The notes under the pieces were generated by a model. It did not search any database. It saw only the letters and a program-made list of their open reading frames with translations, and was not told the origin of the DNA. From NCBI RefSeq assembly GCF_035046485.1, contig NC_085138.1:331992421-332056420 (forward strand): a stretch of 64,000 nt of DNA, read 5' to 3'. This DNA comes from Aedes albopictus (Eukaryota; Arthropoda; Insecta; Diptera; Culicidae). The position numbers and the translations under genes were made by a program. This document shows positions 1 to 10,891 of this stretch, one piece after another (within the stretch, counting starts at the first letter, position 1; every line of letters begins with the position of its first letter).

Positions 1-2297
1 AGGTCTTTCTGCGGGCCTTGCTAGCAAAATTCCACAGCGAAACCGTCACCGTTGGTTAAAGCCATAGGCAAAACTTTGACACAGCTCAGCTCGCTCTGCG
101 GGGAATTGTGGATGAACGCATAAATGAACACGGGCGCGACGGTTTTCCGTGTGGCTTAGAAGGGAGTTTTCTCGGAAGCAAAGTCTTAAAATTATTATCG
201 TGAATATCAAATTTATGCCTTTTCCGTTGTGTGGGCGGTATGCTATTATAGAGCTTTGAGAAAGTGAGTTCAGTGCCGGAAAAGGCGGGTTGTGAGAAGC
301 AATTGTTAGATTCTCAGAGGTTAGTGGACGCGCAATAGCATTCGGTGAATTTATTGAACGAGAAAAAGCAAATCTGGAATGGAAAACTTGAGCAGATTTC
401 AAACAATATTAAAGGACTCCTCCTGATGACTGCTGTGCAGTACGATAGGAAACACAGTTTCTCCTCGTTGAGAAAGCAGACATCCAGCAGATAGCTCTTG
501 CACGATTCCCTATGAAAGATTGTTTAGCTTGTGATTCTGGGTGCCTGAACGCCGTGTCCAAGATAGTTTCCCAAATTGCTGGGCCAACTCACTTGGACGC
601 TACGCGAAATCAGTGATCTTGGCAAGGCTGCAAAACTGTAAGAGGTCCCGCATTGTCCAACGGAGCTAACGTTAGGATTTGCTCTCAACCTATCTTCAAC
701 CAGGTACGCTGTGTAATCTCACACGAAAAGAACGTCAACTTCTCTGAACGGGTTCTGAGGGAAAAGTTTGCTCCACGAGGCGTAGTAGTTGTAAAAAGTA
801 TTTGCAAGAGTAATGGTGGGAATAAAATCGATTTACCTTGGTAATACAGCCACCGAGTATCTAAAAGGCTCCATAATATCATCAAGTGAAATCTATCACA
901 GAGAAACTCTTCGGTTCATCGAGTCTAGAGCCACCGACAATCGCTGAGACATCTAACCGAACACCATTCAAATAGAACATGATAGCTCATCCTGTATAAG
1001 GGAACCACGTCACATAACGAGATGTGGCCTACCAAGCAGTGAGAATCGGCTACGCATGGATTCGCAGTGGACTTTACACCTAGAGGGATGGCACAGCGAT
1101 GCCCGTCCAGGTGATCCAACCTGCCAGTGAGGATTGACGACCTCCATGGGGGAGTCAGAATCATTACCAATCGAAGTGTCAGCCTGTCAGTATCCGGAAC
1201 CATCGCCAGCCGGAGCCTGCTCGGGTGGAGCAGTCAGCAGCTCTTGACTATGAAATGTAGATCACCAACACCGCTCGGAGTCCGCTCAGAAGAAGCACTC
1301 CAATCAACCAAAAGTAGAATGGCATTCAATCGTCTATTCTACGATGCCTGTCGGCCATCCCAAATTAGCTTAGGGAAACATTCCACGACAACAACTTAAG
1401 TGCATTGAAGTACCCAGATTCTACTCAGGAGAAGCTCTCTCGCCCGTCCACTGTGGAATAGCCCGTTCGTTCAGCGACGTTTGTCGTAGGATCCGTCTCT
1501 ACCACGGGAGTGCTGACTAGGCCTTCTAGAGTGGAGCCGACATACCACGCTACACCTATGTACCAGCGAGTCCATGACAAACTCTAAGATGTCAATCCAA
1601 AGACCGCTCACAGAATACATGAAGACAGCTCAGGATGAGCAGTTTTGGTTATTGTACGTAAAGGCTTTTTGAGGTACAATAGCTGTAAATGAAGAGACCC
1701 TTGTGGATCAACCACGTCTTCTATCTCACGTCTGCCATCGTTCACCGCAGTCATCCTTAAAGTGGAGTCCGCTCAAGGGGAGCCTTCCAAGCCACCATCA
1801 TCGTGTATGAAAGCATCGGTTAGTCCACCAGTGTTTTCCAGTGATTCAGAATCAGAGACGATGTAGTGTAGAAGTTCCGACAGCTGAAGTTGCTTCCAAA
1901 CGATGCTAGCAAAACTACCACCAACAACTTCGGTGAGCGATTCGAGATATGCTCGGATGATGGGTGAGTTTATATGTGCGAAAGAACGCTGGATGATTAA
2001 ACCTGAACGACGAAGACAAGGAATGAAGCGTAGCGTAACACAGCGCTGGACTTCCTCCCTCCCGCCTTTGCGTTACGTAATATTTTAACGAACCCTCGTC
2101 GCGAGAGAGCGAACGAACCCCAAACAGAGAGACAATAAAAACTGAGCGAGGAAGAGGGGAACAAAAAAAGAGCCGATGATTATTTCGGGTATCGGAGTGC
2201 GATTTTTGCCTCGAGAGTCTTTCTATGTATGGGAGTGGAACTCCCGAGTGCTTTTTGAGTGTGAGTGGACGTGAGAAACACAACAAGCAATAATTGC
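1..2297. other. No gene recognised; probably decayed repeat DNA
   Basis: Open frames here reach only about 60-120 codons, lie on both strands and overlap each other. None shows a motif or composition that I can tie to a protein family. The stretch around 900-1660 has a codon-like texture and moderate GC, so an old, frameshifted element remnant is possible, but I cannot name it. No tRNA-like boxes, clear terminal repeats or convincing promoter were seen. Confidence 0.5.
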
Positions 2298-2660
2298 ATT
2301 ATGGATCACTAAAATAACTAAAACGGCCGCTATGAAATGAACAGATAGCGCCACCATAGACGAGTGCACCGATGAACTGAATTCATCGCGGTCCGAGAAT
2401 TTTGACACTACAGCGGGGTCGTTCCCAATCAGAATTGTTCAATTCTGATTGGAAATCTTTCACTTCTGATTGGAAGTGACCCCGCTGTAGTGTCAAAATT
2501 CTCGGACCGCGATGAATTCAGTTCATCGGTGCACTCGTCTATAGCCTTGTGTGTTTGACGTAACTCGACTGCTGTCACTGTGTGACCGTCCATATACGGT
2601 GGCGCTTTTGTTTTGATGCGGTGAGTAGCGAAAAAGACAGCTTCAATGATCCATTATGAC
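2298..2660. repeat. Foldback element with a ~60-bp near-perfect inverted repeat
   Basis: The core is 2356-2542. The left arm, from ATAGACGAGTGCACC through the GCGGGGTC near 2416, is repeated in reverse complement up to 2542, with about 65 bp of spacer. Weaker symmetry extends outward: ATTATGGATCA near 2300 is matched by TGATCCATTAT near 2648, and GCGCCACC near 2348 by GGTGGCGC near 2599. The outer symmetry suggests a larger, older foldback around the core, or two nested ones. No open frame fits it. I could not define a target-site duplication. Confidence 0.7.
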
Positions 2661-2919
2661 TGTTAGGCGAACTCCTCGCTGTGCGACAAGCGCGCGCTCG
2701 GTGCTGCTGAGGATTTGCGTTGTGATTTCTGAGTTTTATTTTAACTTCTCAGAAAATCACCAAAATCGCTTCCTCATTTTCTCGCTAGAGAGTATCTGTC
2801 AATCCTGCTCTGATATAAATAGACTTTACCACAAATGTAAACACGGCGACAACGTGGGTCCACTCACCACCGACGATGATATTTGTTGATGCCAGCTACG
2901 AGCGAGCACTAGTCACCGC

Positions 2920-3799
2920 CAGGGGTGTAAGGTACCACCCTCTACGCCCACCCAAACATGCCCACCTGCGCGCCATCTACTGTTGGTTCTAATTAGTAAA
3001 CATCCTTTGTTTAATGGTTTTATAAACATCAACATTAGCACAAACATCAGTGTTTTTCTCTCGATTTAGATGCTTATGATCAGTGTTTTCGGTAATTATC
3101 GATATTTCTTGAGTCATAGTGTCCAATTATCCTTTCATTTGAGAAAAATAATCGCCCAGGGAGATTTCAATTTCTAGCCGATTTTTGCTCTTCAAACAAA
3201 GCAACAACAAAAATAAGCGAGAGTAGAGGCTAATATTTCATAATGGTGAAAACAGAACACTGTTTTTTTCGGAATGAAATTTTTCAATCTAATATGCTGA
3301 ATATATTAAACTGTATGTTCAAATCACATACTGACTTGCTCTTAGCATGATGAAACGGTATTAAATTTAGTTTTATAATCGAAAATTGAACTTTTCTTGT
3401 TTGGTAGTTACGTCTTTTTACTGGTTCTAAAACATGATAGAGGGTAGGGTAAATCGGGGTAGTTTGGCCACCCTAAGCAAAAGTCGTTTTAACATGCAGA
3501 AAACAACGATAAATCTCTCGTTCATCGTATGATCATAATGATTCTGATAATACTACGCAAGATACATGAAAATATCGAAGTCAATTCGTGTTTATATGCC
3601 AAAAAAAGATTTTTGAAAAAAGTATGATTTTTGCATCAATTTTAAACCGTCGGGGTAATTTGAGCACCCTATTTTCAATGAAGATTTTTTTCGCCTTATG
3701 TTTTTTTTAATGAGGTACTCAAATTGCCCCATTGTCCAAATTACCCCGACTACTCCTAGGCGAAATTTGTTCCCAGTTGACAGTCAACTTACACCCCTG
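2920..3799. mobile_element. Non-autonomous hAT-like element, 880 bp, exact 8-bp TSD
   Basis: The ends form a perfect 12-bp terminal inverted repeat, CAGGGGTGTAAG and CTTACACCCCTG. It is flanked by an exact 8-bp duplication, GTCACCGC, at 2912-2919 and 3800-3807. An 8-bp TSD and a CAGGG-type terminus are hallmarks of the hAT superfamily. No transposase frame is present, so it must have been mobilised by a related autonomous element. Internally it is AT-rich and carries related motifs in both orientations (GGGGTA near 3456, CGGGGTAATTTG near 3650, AATTACCCCGAC near 3738). Its clean ends and TSD suggest a relatively recent insertion. Confidence 0.88.
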
Positions 3800-3954
3800 G
3801 TCACCGCGGCAGCACTCAGTTGGATGAACGTATGAATGCCGCTCTTGAGTAACCCGGAAGTAGCTTGTTTCGGGCAGTGCAGCCAGATTGACGGAAACAG
3901 GCCCCTGACACGGCCTATATCAATGCATTGGAATCATGGTAGACAGGATCTCCT

Positions 3955-3975
3955 GGGCGCTAGTAAATAGCGCCC
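3955..3975. other. Perfect 8-bp hairpin
   Basis: GGGCGCTA and TAGCGCCC are separated by the 5-base loop GTAAA. It lies between the hAT-like element and the following MITE, in a stretch with no recognised gene. It may be part of a decayed element end; no function can be assigned. Confidence 0.5.
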
Positions 3976-4065
3976 ACTGTCAAATGCGAAAACATCAACA
4001 TTTTTTGTTTAACGTTTATTTTGGTTTGTTGATCAGTTTTTGGAATCATTTTTTCCACCTCTTAT

Positions 4066-4453
4066 CCCTTTCGTGACGGAGCGCAAAAAAGTGAAATCTC
4101 CATACAAATTGCTCATCTTTGGCACCCCAGAACTCTTAGATTTCCCAAAAAAGTAATTATTATTTTTCCTCATTTGAAAAAACTACTCTTTATCTTTTGA
4201 TTTCTAGCGTTGACTACGTAGATAAATCGGAAATATTTTAATTTGCGACAGATAAAACTTTTTCATGTTTTACCTTGTTGTGGTAAATTTTACAGGCAAC
4301 GTAAACAAAAGTTTATTTCACACATACAAGTATAAGTAATGGCTGAATTAGTGGAACAATTTACATCATATAAAACAAAGTCTAAACAGATGAAAAAAAA
4401 TGCAAAACTGTTACCGCTCAACAGCACAATTGTGTTGGTTCGTCACGAAAGGG
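4066..4453. mobile_element. 388-bp MITE with 4-bp TSD (copy 1)
   Basis: The terminal inverted repeat is CCCTTTCGTGACG, read at the right end as CGTCACGAAAGGG. The element is flanked by TTAT at 4062-4065 and 4454-4457. A second copy of the same family lies at 21735-23546, where the flanks are ATAT, so a 4-bp duplication is seen twice. This copy is uninterrupted and gives the family's intact layout: left end, AT-rich middle, and a right end that includes CTCAACAGCACAATTGTG. A 62-codon frame inside (4339-4527) is not transposase-like. Confidence 0.85.
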
Positions 4454-4457
4454 TTAT

Positions 4458-4960
4458 GATCACAAAACACTTCAAACTCGCTTTAATATTAATGTACGGT
4501 AAAAAGAGCATGCGATTAGTTGAATAAAGCAACACAACAAACACGCATTGTGAATGTGATTTCGTGTGTGGCCCACAATATCAAACAAAAGCTGCGTTTG
4601 TTGATTACACGCTCGTTTAAATTTGCACGAATATGAGTAAAAGGCAGTTGGATGTTGGCTACGATAAATTTCATTGATGCCAGGGGCCTGGACGGAGAGT
4701 TCTAGACAACTTCCCAACATTGGCTCTTGCGGCCCACATTCTGATGTGACTGCAAGCCGTTGATGGGAGGTCGTGAAACAAAGATTGGGTAATCATGTTC
4801 TAGAATGTGGGAATTCCGGAAATAATGTGGAACATTCTGGACGTCAGATACAATCCTTGCGTCATGGACCTGCAATCAAGCATGGACAAGGTATCCGATC
4901 TAACCCACAACTATCTCGAGGCTAGAGGTATAAATGGTATCCTTACACTAACGCCACAAT
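4458..4960. other. No gene recognised between MITE and I-type element
   Basis: The stretch is moderately AT-rich without clear repeats. The portion from about 4660 onward may already belong to the decayed I-clade retrotransposon that follows, because weak coding texture begins there, but no motif is readable. Confidence 0.4.
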
Positions 4961-5034
4961 CCATTAAGTTCTCTTCTGTGCTCACTGTGTCAATCATATA
5001 CATGACTTTTAAGAAAAAGTTGAACTAGCAAGCA

Positions 5035-5349
5035 TTGTCACTGAATTGTACGCTGAAGGACGTGGTCCGACAACTACCTGCACCTTATGTAATTGTGGGT
5101 GACATAAACGCCCAGTATCCATATTGCAGATCGGTAGATAAGTTAGACGTAAGAGGGGAGTGGTTACGTCAGTTACTGGATATGTTAGGTAGTTCGGCTC
5201 TGAATGATAGAAGATCAAGTAGACTGGATCCTGCCTCAGTGAATAGTCGACCTCTCCATTGCTTCTTGGGAGTTTGCCTGTCGGTTCACATGCCAAGTAG
5301 ACGACGAACTTTAGTGAACACTTCCCTATTCGCTTGTCGCAGGCCGTAG
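5035..5349 (+). pseudogene. I-clade endonuclease domain remnant
   Basis: The frame reads RQLPAPYVIVGDINAQYP, matching the conserved endonuclease block that ends in GDxNAxxP; the GDINA codons are at 5098-5112. Further on it reads RGEWLRQLLDMLG and RLDPASVNSRPL, close to the conserved stretch in which I-clade endonucleases describe a substrate-binding loop before the SxxDL motif. In living elements this domain nicks the target DNA to prime reverse transcription. After about 5240 the frame drifts, consistent with a frameshift. The upstream part of the domain is not in frame. Confidence 0.75.
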
Positions 5350-5789
5350 ACCTCCGTCTACTGCAGCAAGACTTAGGTGGAGTATTGAGAAACCAAACTG
5401 GGATGGCTTATCGTCGCACCGTACAAGACAGGTGCTAAAGGTAGTGTAAAGGCTGCGTAGAGTCATTCGTAAACTGTCACTCAATTACCTGGCGGGACCT
5501 AGTAAGCCGAAAGAACTTGCGCGTGCCAGGGCCAGGGCTTCCCAGCGAAGATCACTGAGACCACTAGTTTGGCGGAACCATGGAGGAAGATGCACCAATG
5601 CGAGACCCGATGGCTTATGCTCAGCTGTACACTTAGCTATGGCATTGGAAAGGCTGCGGGTCCTCCTACGTATCGGCCGGTTGGTCCTTTTTGATACCAT
5701 GAACCGGATATAGCAAACTGGAGTTATGTATTACGAGTAGAAAGAAGTACAATGAAAGATAAGTTAGGGGAAGGGAGGGAACGGACAAT

Positions 5790-6390
5790 ATGCTGACTTA
5801 GTTGCATGGGGAACACTCCAGCGAATAGTTAATCATCGCCTGTTAACAGAGCAGATAAGGCATGAATACACAGAAACACGCATTCCGATGCGGCTATTGC
5901 GCGAAGACGTTCTTTTTCGAGCTTGAACGTCTATTGGAGAAGGCGTCAAGTGCGTGCCTGTATTTTGATGTTATCTCATTAAACTTATGCAAGGTCTACG
6001 ACATACCATGTGAAATCCCTGTTCTGACAACCCTTAAGAGTTGGGATGTCCAAGGGTGCATGTTTAACTATGTAGCCAATTTCTTATGTGACCGAAGTTT
6101 TCGAATTTTGAATGCTGGAGCTACCCCTACCTTGAGGTTACTCAGAATGGCATTCCGCAAGGGTGTGCCATGTCGGTCACACAGTTTTTTATCGCGATGA
6201 ACTTAGTTTTTGAACGCATACCCTCGAGAAAACACCTCATATTGTACGCTGAGAATTTGATTAGTATTCGAGTTAGAACTACAATGCAGCAAGCGGTTGA
6301 ATTTTTGGCTTTAATATTTCCGCTGAGAAGACTAACCTGATGCAAGTCTGTTTCGACCATATACACAGGCCGGCATAACTACCCGTCAGC
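5790..6390 (+). pseudogene. I-clade reverse transcriptase remnant
   Basis: Blocks of RT sequence are recognisable across frames. At about 5820-5900 the sequence resembles NHRLLTEQIRHEY, upstream of the palm. The first palm block reads FDVISLNLCKVYDIP near 5961-6005, where the family has an FxDxxxAYD-type motif. It is followed by YVANFLCDRSFR and a GVPxG-like block near 6160. The YADD box is at 6245-6256 and reads Y-A-E-N, so both catalytic aspartates are lost. The enzyme would copy element RNA into DNA at the target; this copy cannot. Confidence 0.75.
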
Positions 6391-6659
6391 ATAGGTGAGC
6401 ATGCAGTCCAGAACGTGTACGACAGGAAACTAAAAAAGAAACTCAAGGCCAACGTCCTTCGGGTCAGGTTACTGAGGCTAGGTGAGCACTGCAAAAAGAC
6501 CACCAATGTGGTGAGACGTCGGTAGTTCATGGTGCCTCGATCCAGTGGCACTATCTTACGTCTATGAACCTGTCACTGTTAGCCACTAGGCTACGGAAAT
6601 GGGCATGGGATCCGATGTTCCTAAGATCGACTAGCGAGTGAGGGATGTATGCGGGACTG

Positions 6660-7045
6660 GTACCAGTTATGAAGTAGCTTTGATTATCTTCAGAGAGGTT
6701 GAAAATTCGTACTCAGGTATCTATGTTCACCAATACCCCATTAGTAAAGAGGAAGTAAGTTGTGGAATATATGAGATGGCTAAAAGTCGTTACGGCCAGT
6801 AACCCGGTCTATCTTCTTAGCCGAGGCCTGTGCATTACTGCAGGAGTGTAGATGTATACAGATATGTAAACGGGTCATGTTATTCTCGTCCACGTATTGT
6901 CTGTTATCCTAAAGCATAGGAAGGTTGGACACCCGTGGTTGATCGAAGTGCAAGGGCAAGTGAACATAACCTTTGTTTGAGTCCCTGTTTCCCAGGCAAT
7001 GACACTGCCGAAGTTCTAGCAAATCACGAGCGTTATGCTCCATAG
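6660..7045 (+). pseudogene. RNase H domain remnant of the I-clade element
   Basis: Near 6925-6990 the frame reads like GHPWLIEVQGQVNITFV, followed after an in-frame stop and a shift by PGNDTAEVLANHER at 6991-7035. The GNxxAxxLA pattern is the C-terminal signature of retrotransposon RNase H. The upstream segment ENSYSGIYVHQYPISKEEV near 6700 corresponds to the earlier core region. RNase H removes RNA from the RNA-DNA hybrid during integration. Several shifts and stops show the copy is inactive. Confidence 0.7.
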
Positions 7046-7149
7046 GACTCTCTGTGACACAACTCCGCTGGATCAGGTAGCCCTCCAAGTGTGCAAGGTA
7101 TATAGTAGAATACTAAGCGCAACACACTGGGGCTCTATGATGCTATCTA

Positions 7150-7825
7150 GTGGATTAGCAATTTGGGCTCTGGTGCTCTATGAAGTAAAAGGTTGAGAAA
7201 TATAGGGCGAGTTTAAAAGGGGTAGCTAGCTACGATGCATCGTACTACGGTATAGTACTGGGTAAGGCAGTACCAATTCTTAGAGGTTGGCTCTCTTAGC
7301 GTTGAAGGTCAACCTAAAAGAAATAAAGATGGTACGCGTCATCAATATCGGTATGGTTAACGAGAGAAAAGAGCTCACAATAAGCTTACGCGAAAGAAGA
7401 ACACCAGCCCGAGTTATAAAGAATCAAAGAGCGAGAGTAATGGTATAAAGAGAAAGGTGGGCATGTGGTGCAATGCTACTTTACCACTGTTCACCGACAT
7501 TTGGTCTAAACTTTGTACTGCCATGAATAAACTCTCTTAGTTTAAAGCAACGATAATAAAAGTAGCCATGGCCCCTCATTACTGACCCCGAAAGCGGCAA
7601 TTATCCGAATAATCAGTCTGCATATGTTTTGGTCATGCTACATTACATGCTCCTGTCATCATGACGTAAAATTCTCAGTATGCTTAAAGATATGCAGATG
7701 ATCATAAGTTGGCCGAAAAAAATAACATTTTTCAAATGACTGATATAGTAAAGTTGCGAACAACAAACTCGGTTGGGGGAAAGTCACTTCGATTCCAGCT
7801 TGACAGTTTGAATCGTAGCTTGTTC
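7150..7825. other. No gene recognised
   Basis: This stretch follows the RNase H remnant and may include the decayed 3' part of the I-type element, but no frame or terminal repeat could be followed. No poly-A or short tandem tail marks an element end. Confidence 0.4.
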
Positions 7826-7895
7826 TGTGGCTTAGTTGGTAAAAGCGCCAAACTAGTGATATAGAGTTGAGGGTGCTGACCCCACCAGAACCAAG
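7826..7895 (+). mobile_element. tRNA-like SINE head remnant
   Basis: A perfect Pol III A-box pattern, TGGCTTAGTTGG, occurs at 7828-7839 and is followed by AAAAGCGCC as in tRNA D-arms. About 30 bp downstream is GGGTGCTGACCCC at 7871-7883, where an active B box would read GGTTCGAxxCC, so the B box is mutated. The spacing fits a tRNA-derived SINE head rather than a functional tRNA, because no acceptor stem pairs. The tail was not resolved. Confidence 0.5.
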
Positions 7896-7899
7896 TTGC

Positions 7900-8840
7900 T
7901 ATTTTTTCATAATTTCATGCTTAGTTTGTCAATTAAACACATACATTGTGCTTTCAAATACTTCAAGTTTAACGTCTTTTTTATCGTTTTTCTACCACTA
8001 TTTGCTGGCATTCAAAATACCGAAAACCATTTTCCAGATCCCAAACCAGGCGCTCTCGATTAAATCGCAAAACCGCCATCCATCAATTGTATCCCACTCG
8101 TTGCAATCCGGTACAATCCATTATTTTAATACCCATTTCCAAAGTGGTCACTCGACACCCTCAACCAGTCCAGCCCATGGCCATGGCCATTCACTGGCAC
8201 TGGAGAGAACAAAACCCATTCCATCTCATTATGGTGAGCGCGTTAAAACGGAACGGTTTTAAATTTAAAAATAATCCTGATCCTGGTGACCAAACCAACC
8301 ATATCGGATGCCCTGCTCAATGGCAAACGGAGTCCCACTTGGTTGGAGTTTCCGCCTTTGGCGGCGCGCGGTGACCGGGTACCAGCTGTTACATCGGAAC
8401 GAACCGTTTTCCATTACAACAGCATTGGTATCGACCGACCAACGGGGGTATTATCTCAAACGACCGCATGGATTTTTTCCTGGCGTCAATATTTCCACCG
8501 TTTGCTGGACAAACAACGGTGTCGTGGACATATGGGTGGGGAGGTGTGACGGCTGCGGCTTTGGAAGGGAGGAGGTATGTCCGCAGGATTTCGCATAAAG
8601 TACAATAATCAATCGTGACCCAGTTCCCGAGATATGAGCCCAAAATGCTCGACGGGAGAAATGGAGACACACACACATTAAGTAGACCAACCAGATCGTT
8701 TAATCAAACTTTAACGAGCTCGGTTGGTTGTGTGTCGTTCTTCGTGATGGACGTTGCAAATCGATGAGGACGGAGTGACCTTCTTTTCGGGAAGCACTTT
8801 TTTGCGGCGATAAAACGCAATGTTTCACAATTGAGCACAG
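7900..8840. other. No gene recognised; possibly single-copy DNA
   Basis: Frames up to about 130 codons run through this stretch on both strands, but they overlap and have no family motif or splice context. There is no obvious internal repeat. From 8280 to 8600 the sequence has balanced composition and could be host single-copy DNA. Confidence 0.4.
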
Positions 8841-8844
8841 TTCA

Positions 8845-8985
8845 TTGCTATGGCTTTGCGTTTGCAGATTTTTTTTTGTCTGTATTAACGAGATTTTTAG
8901 GCTAGTTCGGGGATTCGATCCCAGGTCCTCGGCGTGATAGTCTTGTGTTCTAACCACCAAACTAGGTCCGCTCCTTTGCAGAATC
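8845..8985 (-). mobile_element. tRNA-derived SINE fragment
   Basis: Read on the minus strand, an A-box-like TAGTTTGGTGG (8954-8964) is followed by GGGATCGAATCC (8911-8922), which is a good Pol III B box. Between them the sequence runs through an anticodon-arm-like section that ends in GAGGACCTGG. The tail enters a run of T on the plus strand (8871-8878), equivalent to an A-rich tail on the minus strand. This is a short interspersed element moved by LINE enzymes, not a tRNA gene, because the acceptor stem does not pair. Confidence 0.65.
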
Positions 8986-8999
8986 TTGAGCATTCCACG

Positions 9000-9595
9000 T
9001 TTGTTAGATAGCTTGATCCTAATACTTCCGATTGCACAAAATTATGTATGTAACTGTGACTTGTGCCTCTCTCTAACGTGTGTAGTTCATCCGAGGATCA
9101 TTCATTCGATTACCGTTCGACCCTGGACTTTTTTGCCTTTCTCGTACACCGTACACCAAAGTGTGCTGAAAGGCTATGTATTCACTCAAAAACGATTTTT
9201 CAATGGAAGGAATATCAATCAACTCAGTTCGACGAATTGAGATGATGTATGTGTGTATGTCTGTGTACATAAAAAATGTCACTCATTTTTAAGATACTTC
9301 CTATTAGCTGATTTTTCGGATGACCCCTCGAATCAAACCGGATTTTTACCACATTCTTTGATGTTAAAATTGGTCTGGACCGCTCAAGGCGTTCCGGAGT
9401 TATGGCCATTTCAGTGATCTGTACCAGCACCGGTAGAACCTAGGTGCCAGGACCAGCTGGCCGTATGTGAATCTGAATCAAGCCCCATCATGCGACACAG
9501 CAAACTGTGGCGATTTTTGTAACCCTTAGCATGGTTGACGAAATTTGTGTGGAAATCAACATTGGAAACCATAAATTCCACGACGTTACCTAACA
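9000..9595. other. No gene recognised
   Basis: There are short overlapping frames only. The text around 9290-9430 resembles insect repeat DNA in composition, but no second copy is in this window. Confidence 0.35.
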
Positions 9596-9599
9596 CTTC

Positions 9600-10106
9600 A
9601 AGACGGCAGCTCAAACCTCAAGATGGCTGTTCCAAATTCAAGATGGCGGCTGTTTAATGGTGTTTAGGCTCTAGAACCGTGCAATATGGGTATATTTGAT
9701 ACGGGGAAGATGTCTGGAGTCCAAAAACGGCGACCAGAGTATGCAAGATGGCGGTCTAAAATCCAAGATGGCGGCTCAAGATTCAAGATGGTGTCTGTTT
9801 AATGGAGTTTTAGGATTTAAACCATGCAATGCGTGTATATTTGCTATGGAAAAGACGTTCAGAGCCCAAACATGGAGACCAGAATATCCAGGATGGCGGC
9901 TCCAAATTCAAGATGGCGTCTATTTGATGGAGGTTTAGGCCCTAAAACCATACAATATGGGTATATTTGCGATGGTGGCTCCAAATTCAAGATGGTGTCT
10001 GTGTATTTGGTATGGGGAAGGTGTCCGGATTTGGTGACCAGAATTTCCAAGATGGAAAACTTAAATCCAAAATGACGACCTAAAATTCAAGATGGTGGCT
10101 ACTAAC
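9600..10106 (+). repeat. Tandem array with repeated CAAGATGGCGGC-like motifs
   Basis: Related units can be aligned by TGTTTAATGG at 9651, 9796 and (as TATTTGATGG) 9921, and by TATATTTG at 9691, 9835 and 9962. The period is therefore about 125-145 bp. Each unit holds several copies of a shorter motif near CAAGATGGCGGCT, for example at 9619, 9639, 9744, 9764, 9784, 9889, 9909, 9988, 10048 and 10088. Sequence of the same array resumes after the MITE at 10892 (AATGGAGTTTTAGGCTCT). The motif equals the vertebrate YY1 consensus; whether any factor binds here is unknown. Confidence 0.8.
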
Positions 10107-10891
10107 CCCGACAAAGGCAAATAACAAAATGATAACAAGTTCTGTTACCTGGTTATCATTCGTTTGATAATTGAGTTTGATATTATCTTTTAGGTTGAAT
10201 TAAGAGCCAACATAACAAAAATGATAACCCAAATTTACTCCACGATTTTGGTAAATAAATAAATAAAAATGATAAGAAGTTAAGTTATCATTAAGTTCAA
10301 GATGATAACTTATTGTATTATACAGTATTTTGGTCAATATTACATTTAGTTATCAACATGAAAAAATACAGCTAATTGATAACATTTGGCTATCATTCAG
10401 AGCTATTTTGCCGATCAAAATAGTAAAAATCTACTTTACCGACATAGTTTGCAGTTGAAAAAAGTTTCTTATAATTATAATTCATGTTTTCAACTATTGC
10501 GCCCAGTGGGTCTCGAACCCTGATCGAGTGATCACCGGTCACAGCCGATACCCCTGTACCAAAGCGACTCAGTGAGAGGGAGAGTGGTTGAAAGCTACGC
10601 TTTCGTACTGCAGTCACATTGAAGATGGAAAGTGGAATCTATTTTTGGATTTGAAGTCCACCCATAGTTTTGGGAAAGCTTTGCAATGTGCGCTTGAAAA
10701 CTGATAACATATTTTGTTATCATTTAGTATATTTATGTTATCGCGATAGATCAAAATTATTGATAACTAAATTTGTTATCATCTGATTATCATCAATTAG
10801 GAAAGATGATAACAAAAATAACAATATGATAACACCGATAACATAGTTTATTATCAAAGTGATATCACTTAGTTATCCGTCTTTGCTCGGG
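10107..10891. mobile_element. 785-bp MITE rich in GATAAC/GTTATC motifs
   Basis: The ends match as an inverted repeat: CCCGACAAAGGCAAATAAC at the left and, reverse-complemented from the right, CCCGAGCAAAGACGGATAAC. The interior is full of GATAAC and TTATCAT motifs in both orientations. The element interrupts the CAAGATGGCGGC array. A second element with CCCGAGCAGA ends and AACATAA/TTGTTAT motifs lies at 22434-23034 and has a TA duplication; here the duplication is no longer clear. There is no transposase frame. A tRNA-like SINE piece sits inside at 10500-10585. Confidence 0.7.
10500..10585 (-). mobile_element. tRNA-like SINE head inside the MITE
   Basis: On the minus strand TTGGTACAGGGG (10551-10562) fits a Pol III A box and GGGTTCGAGACCC (10508-10520) is a good B box, 31-43 bp downstream. 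Flanking bases do not form an acceptor stem, so a real tRNA is unlikely. It is surrounded by GATAAC-rich MITE DNA, so it either inserted there or is part of the element. Confidence 0.55.

Larger units (their letters stand above)
4960..7150 (+). mobile_element. Decayed I-clade non-LTR retrotransposon
   Basis: Three domains appear in the order typical of the I clade: apurinic-type endonuclease, reverse transcriptase, then RNase H. All are broken by frameshifts and stops. The endonuclease, RT and RNase H remnants are listed separately. Because RNase H is present, the I clade is favoured over CR1 or Jockey. The catalytic box of the RT is mutated and no frame exceeds about 110 codons, so the element is long dead. 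The 5' and 3' ends were not found; the 3' part after about 7050 fades into unreadable sequence. Confidence 0.8.

Noticed and set aside
4339..4527. Small gene of 62 codons
   Set aside because: It overlaps the right end of the 388-bp MITE and runs across its boundary.
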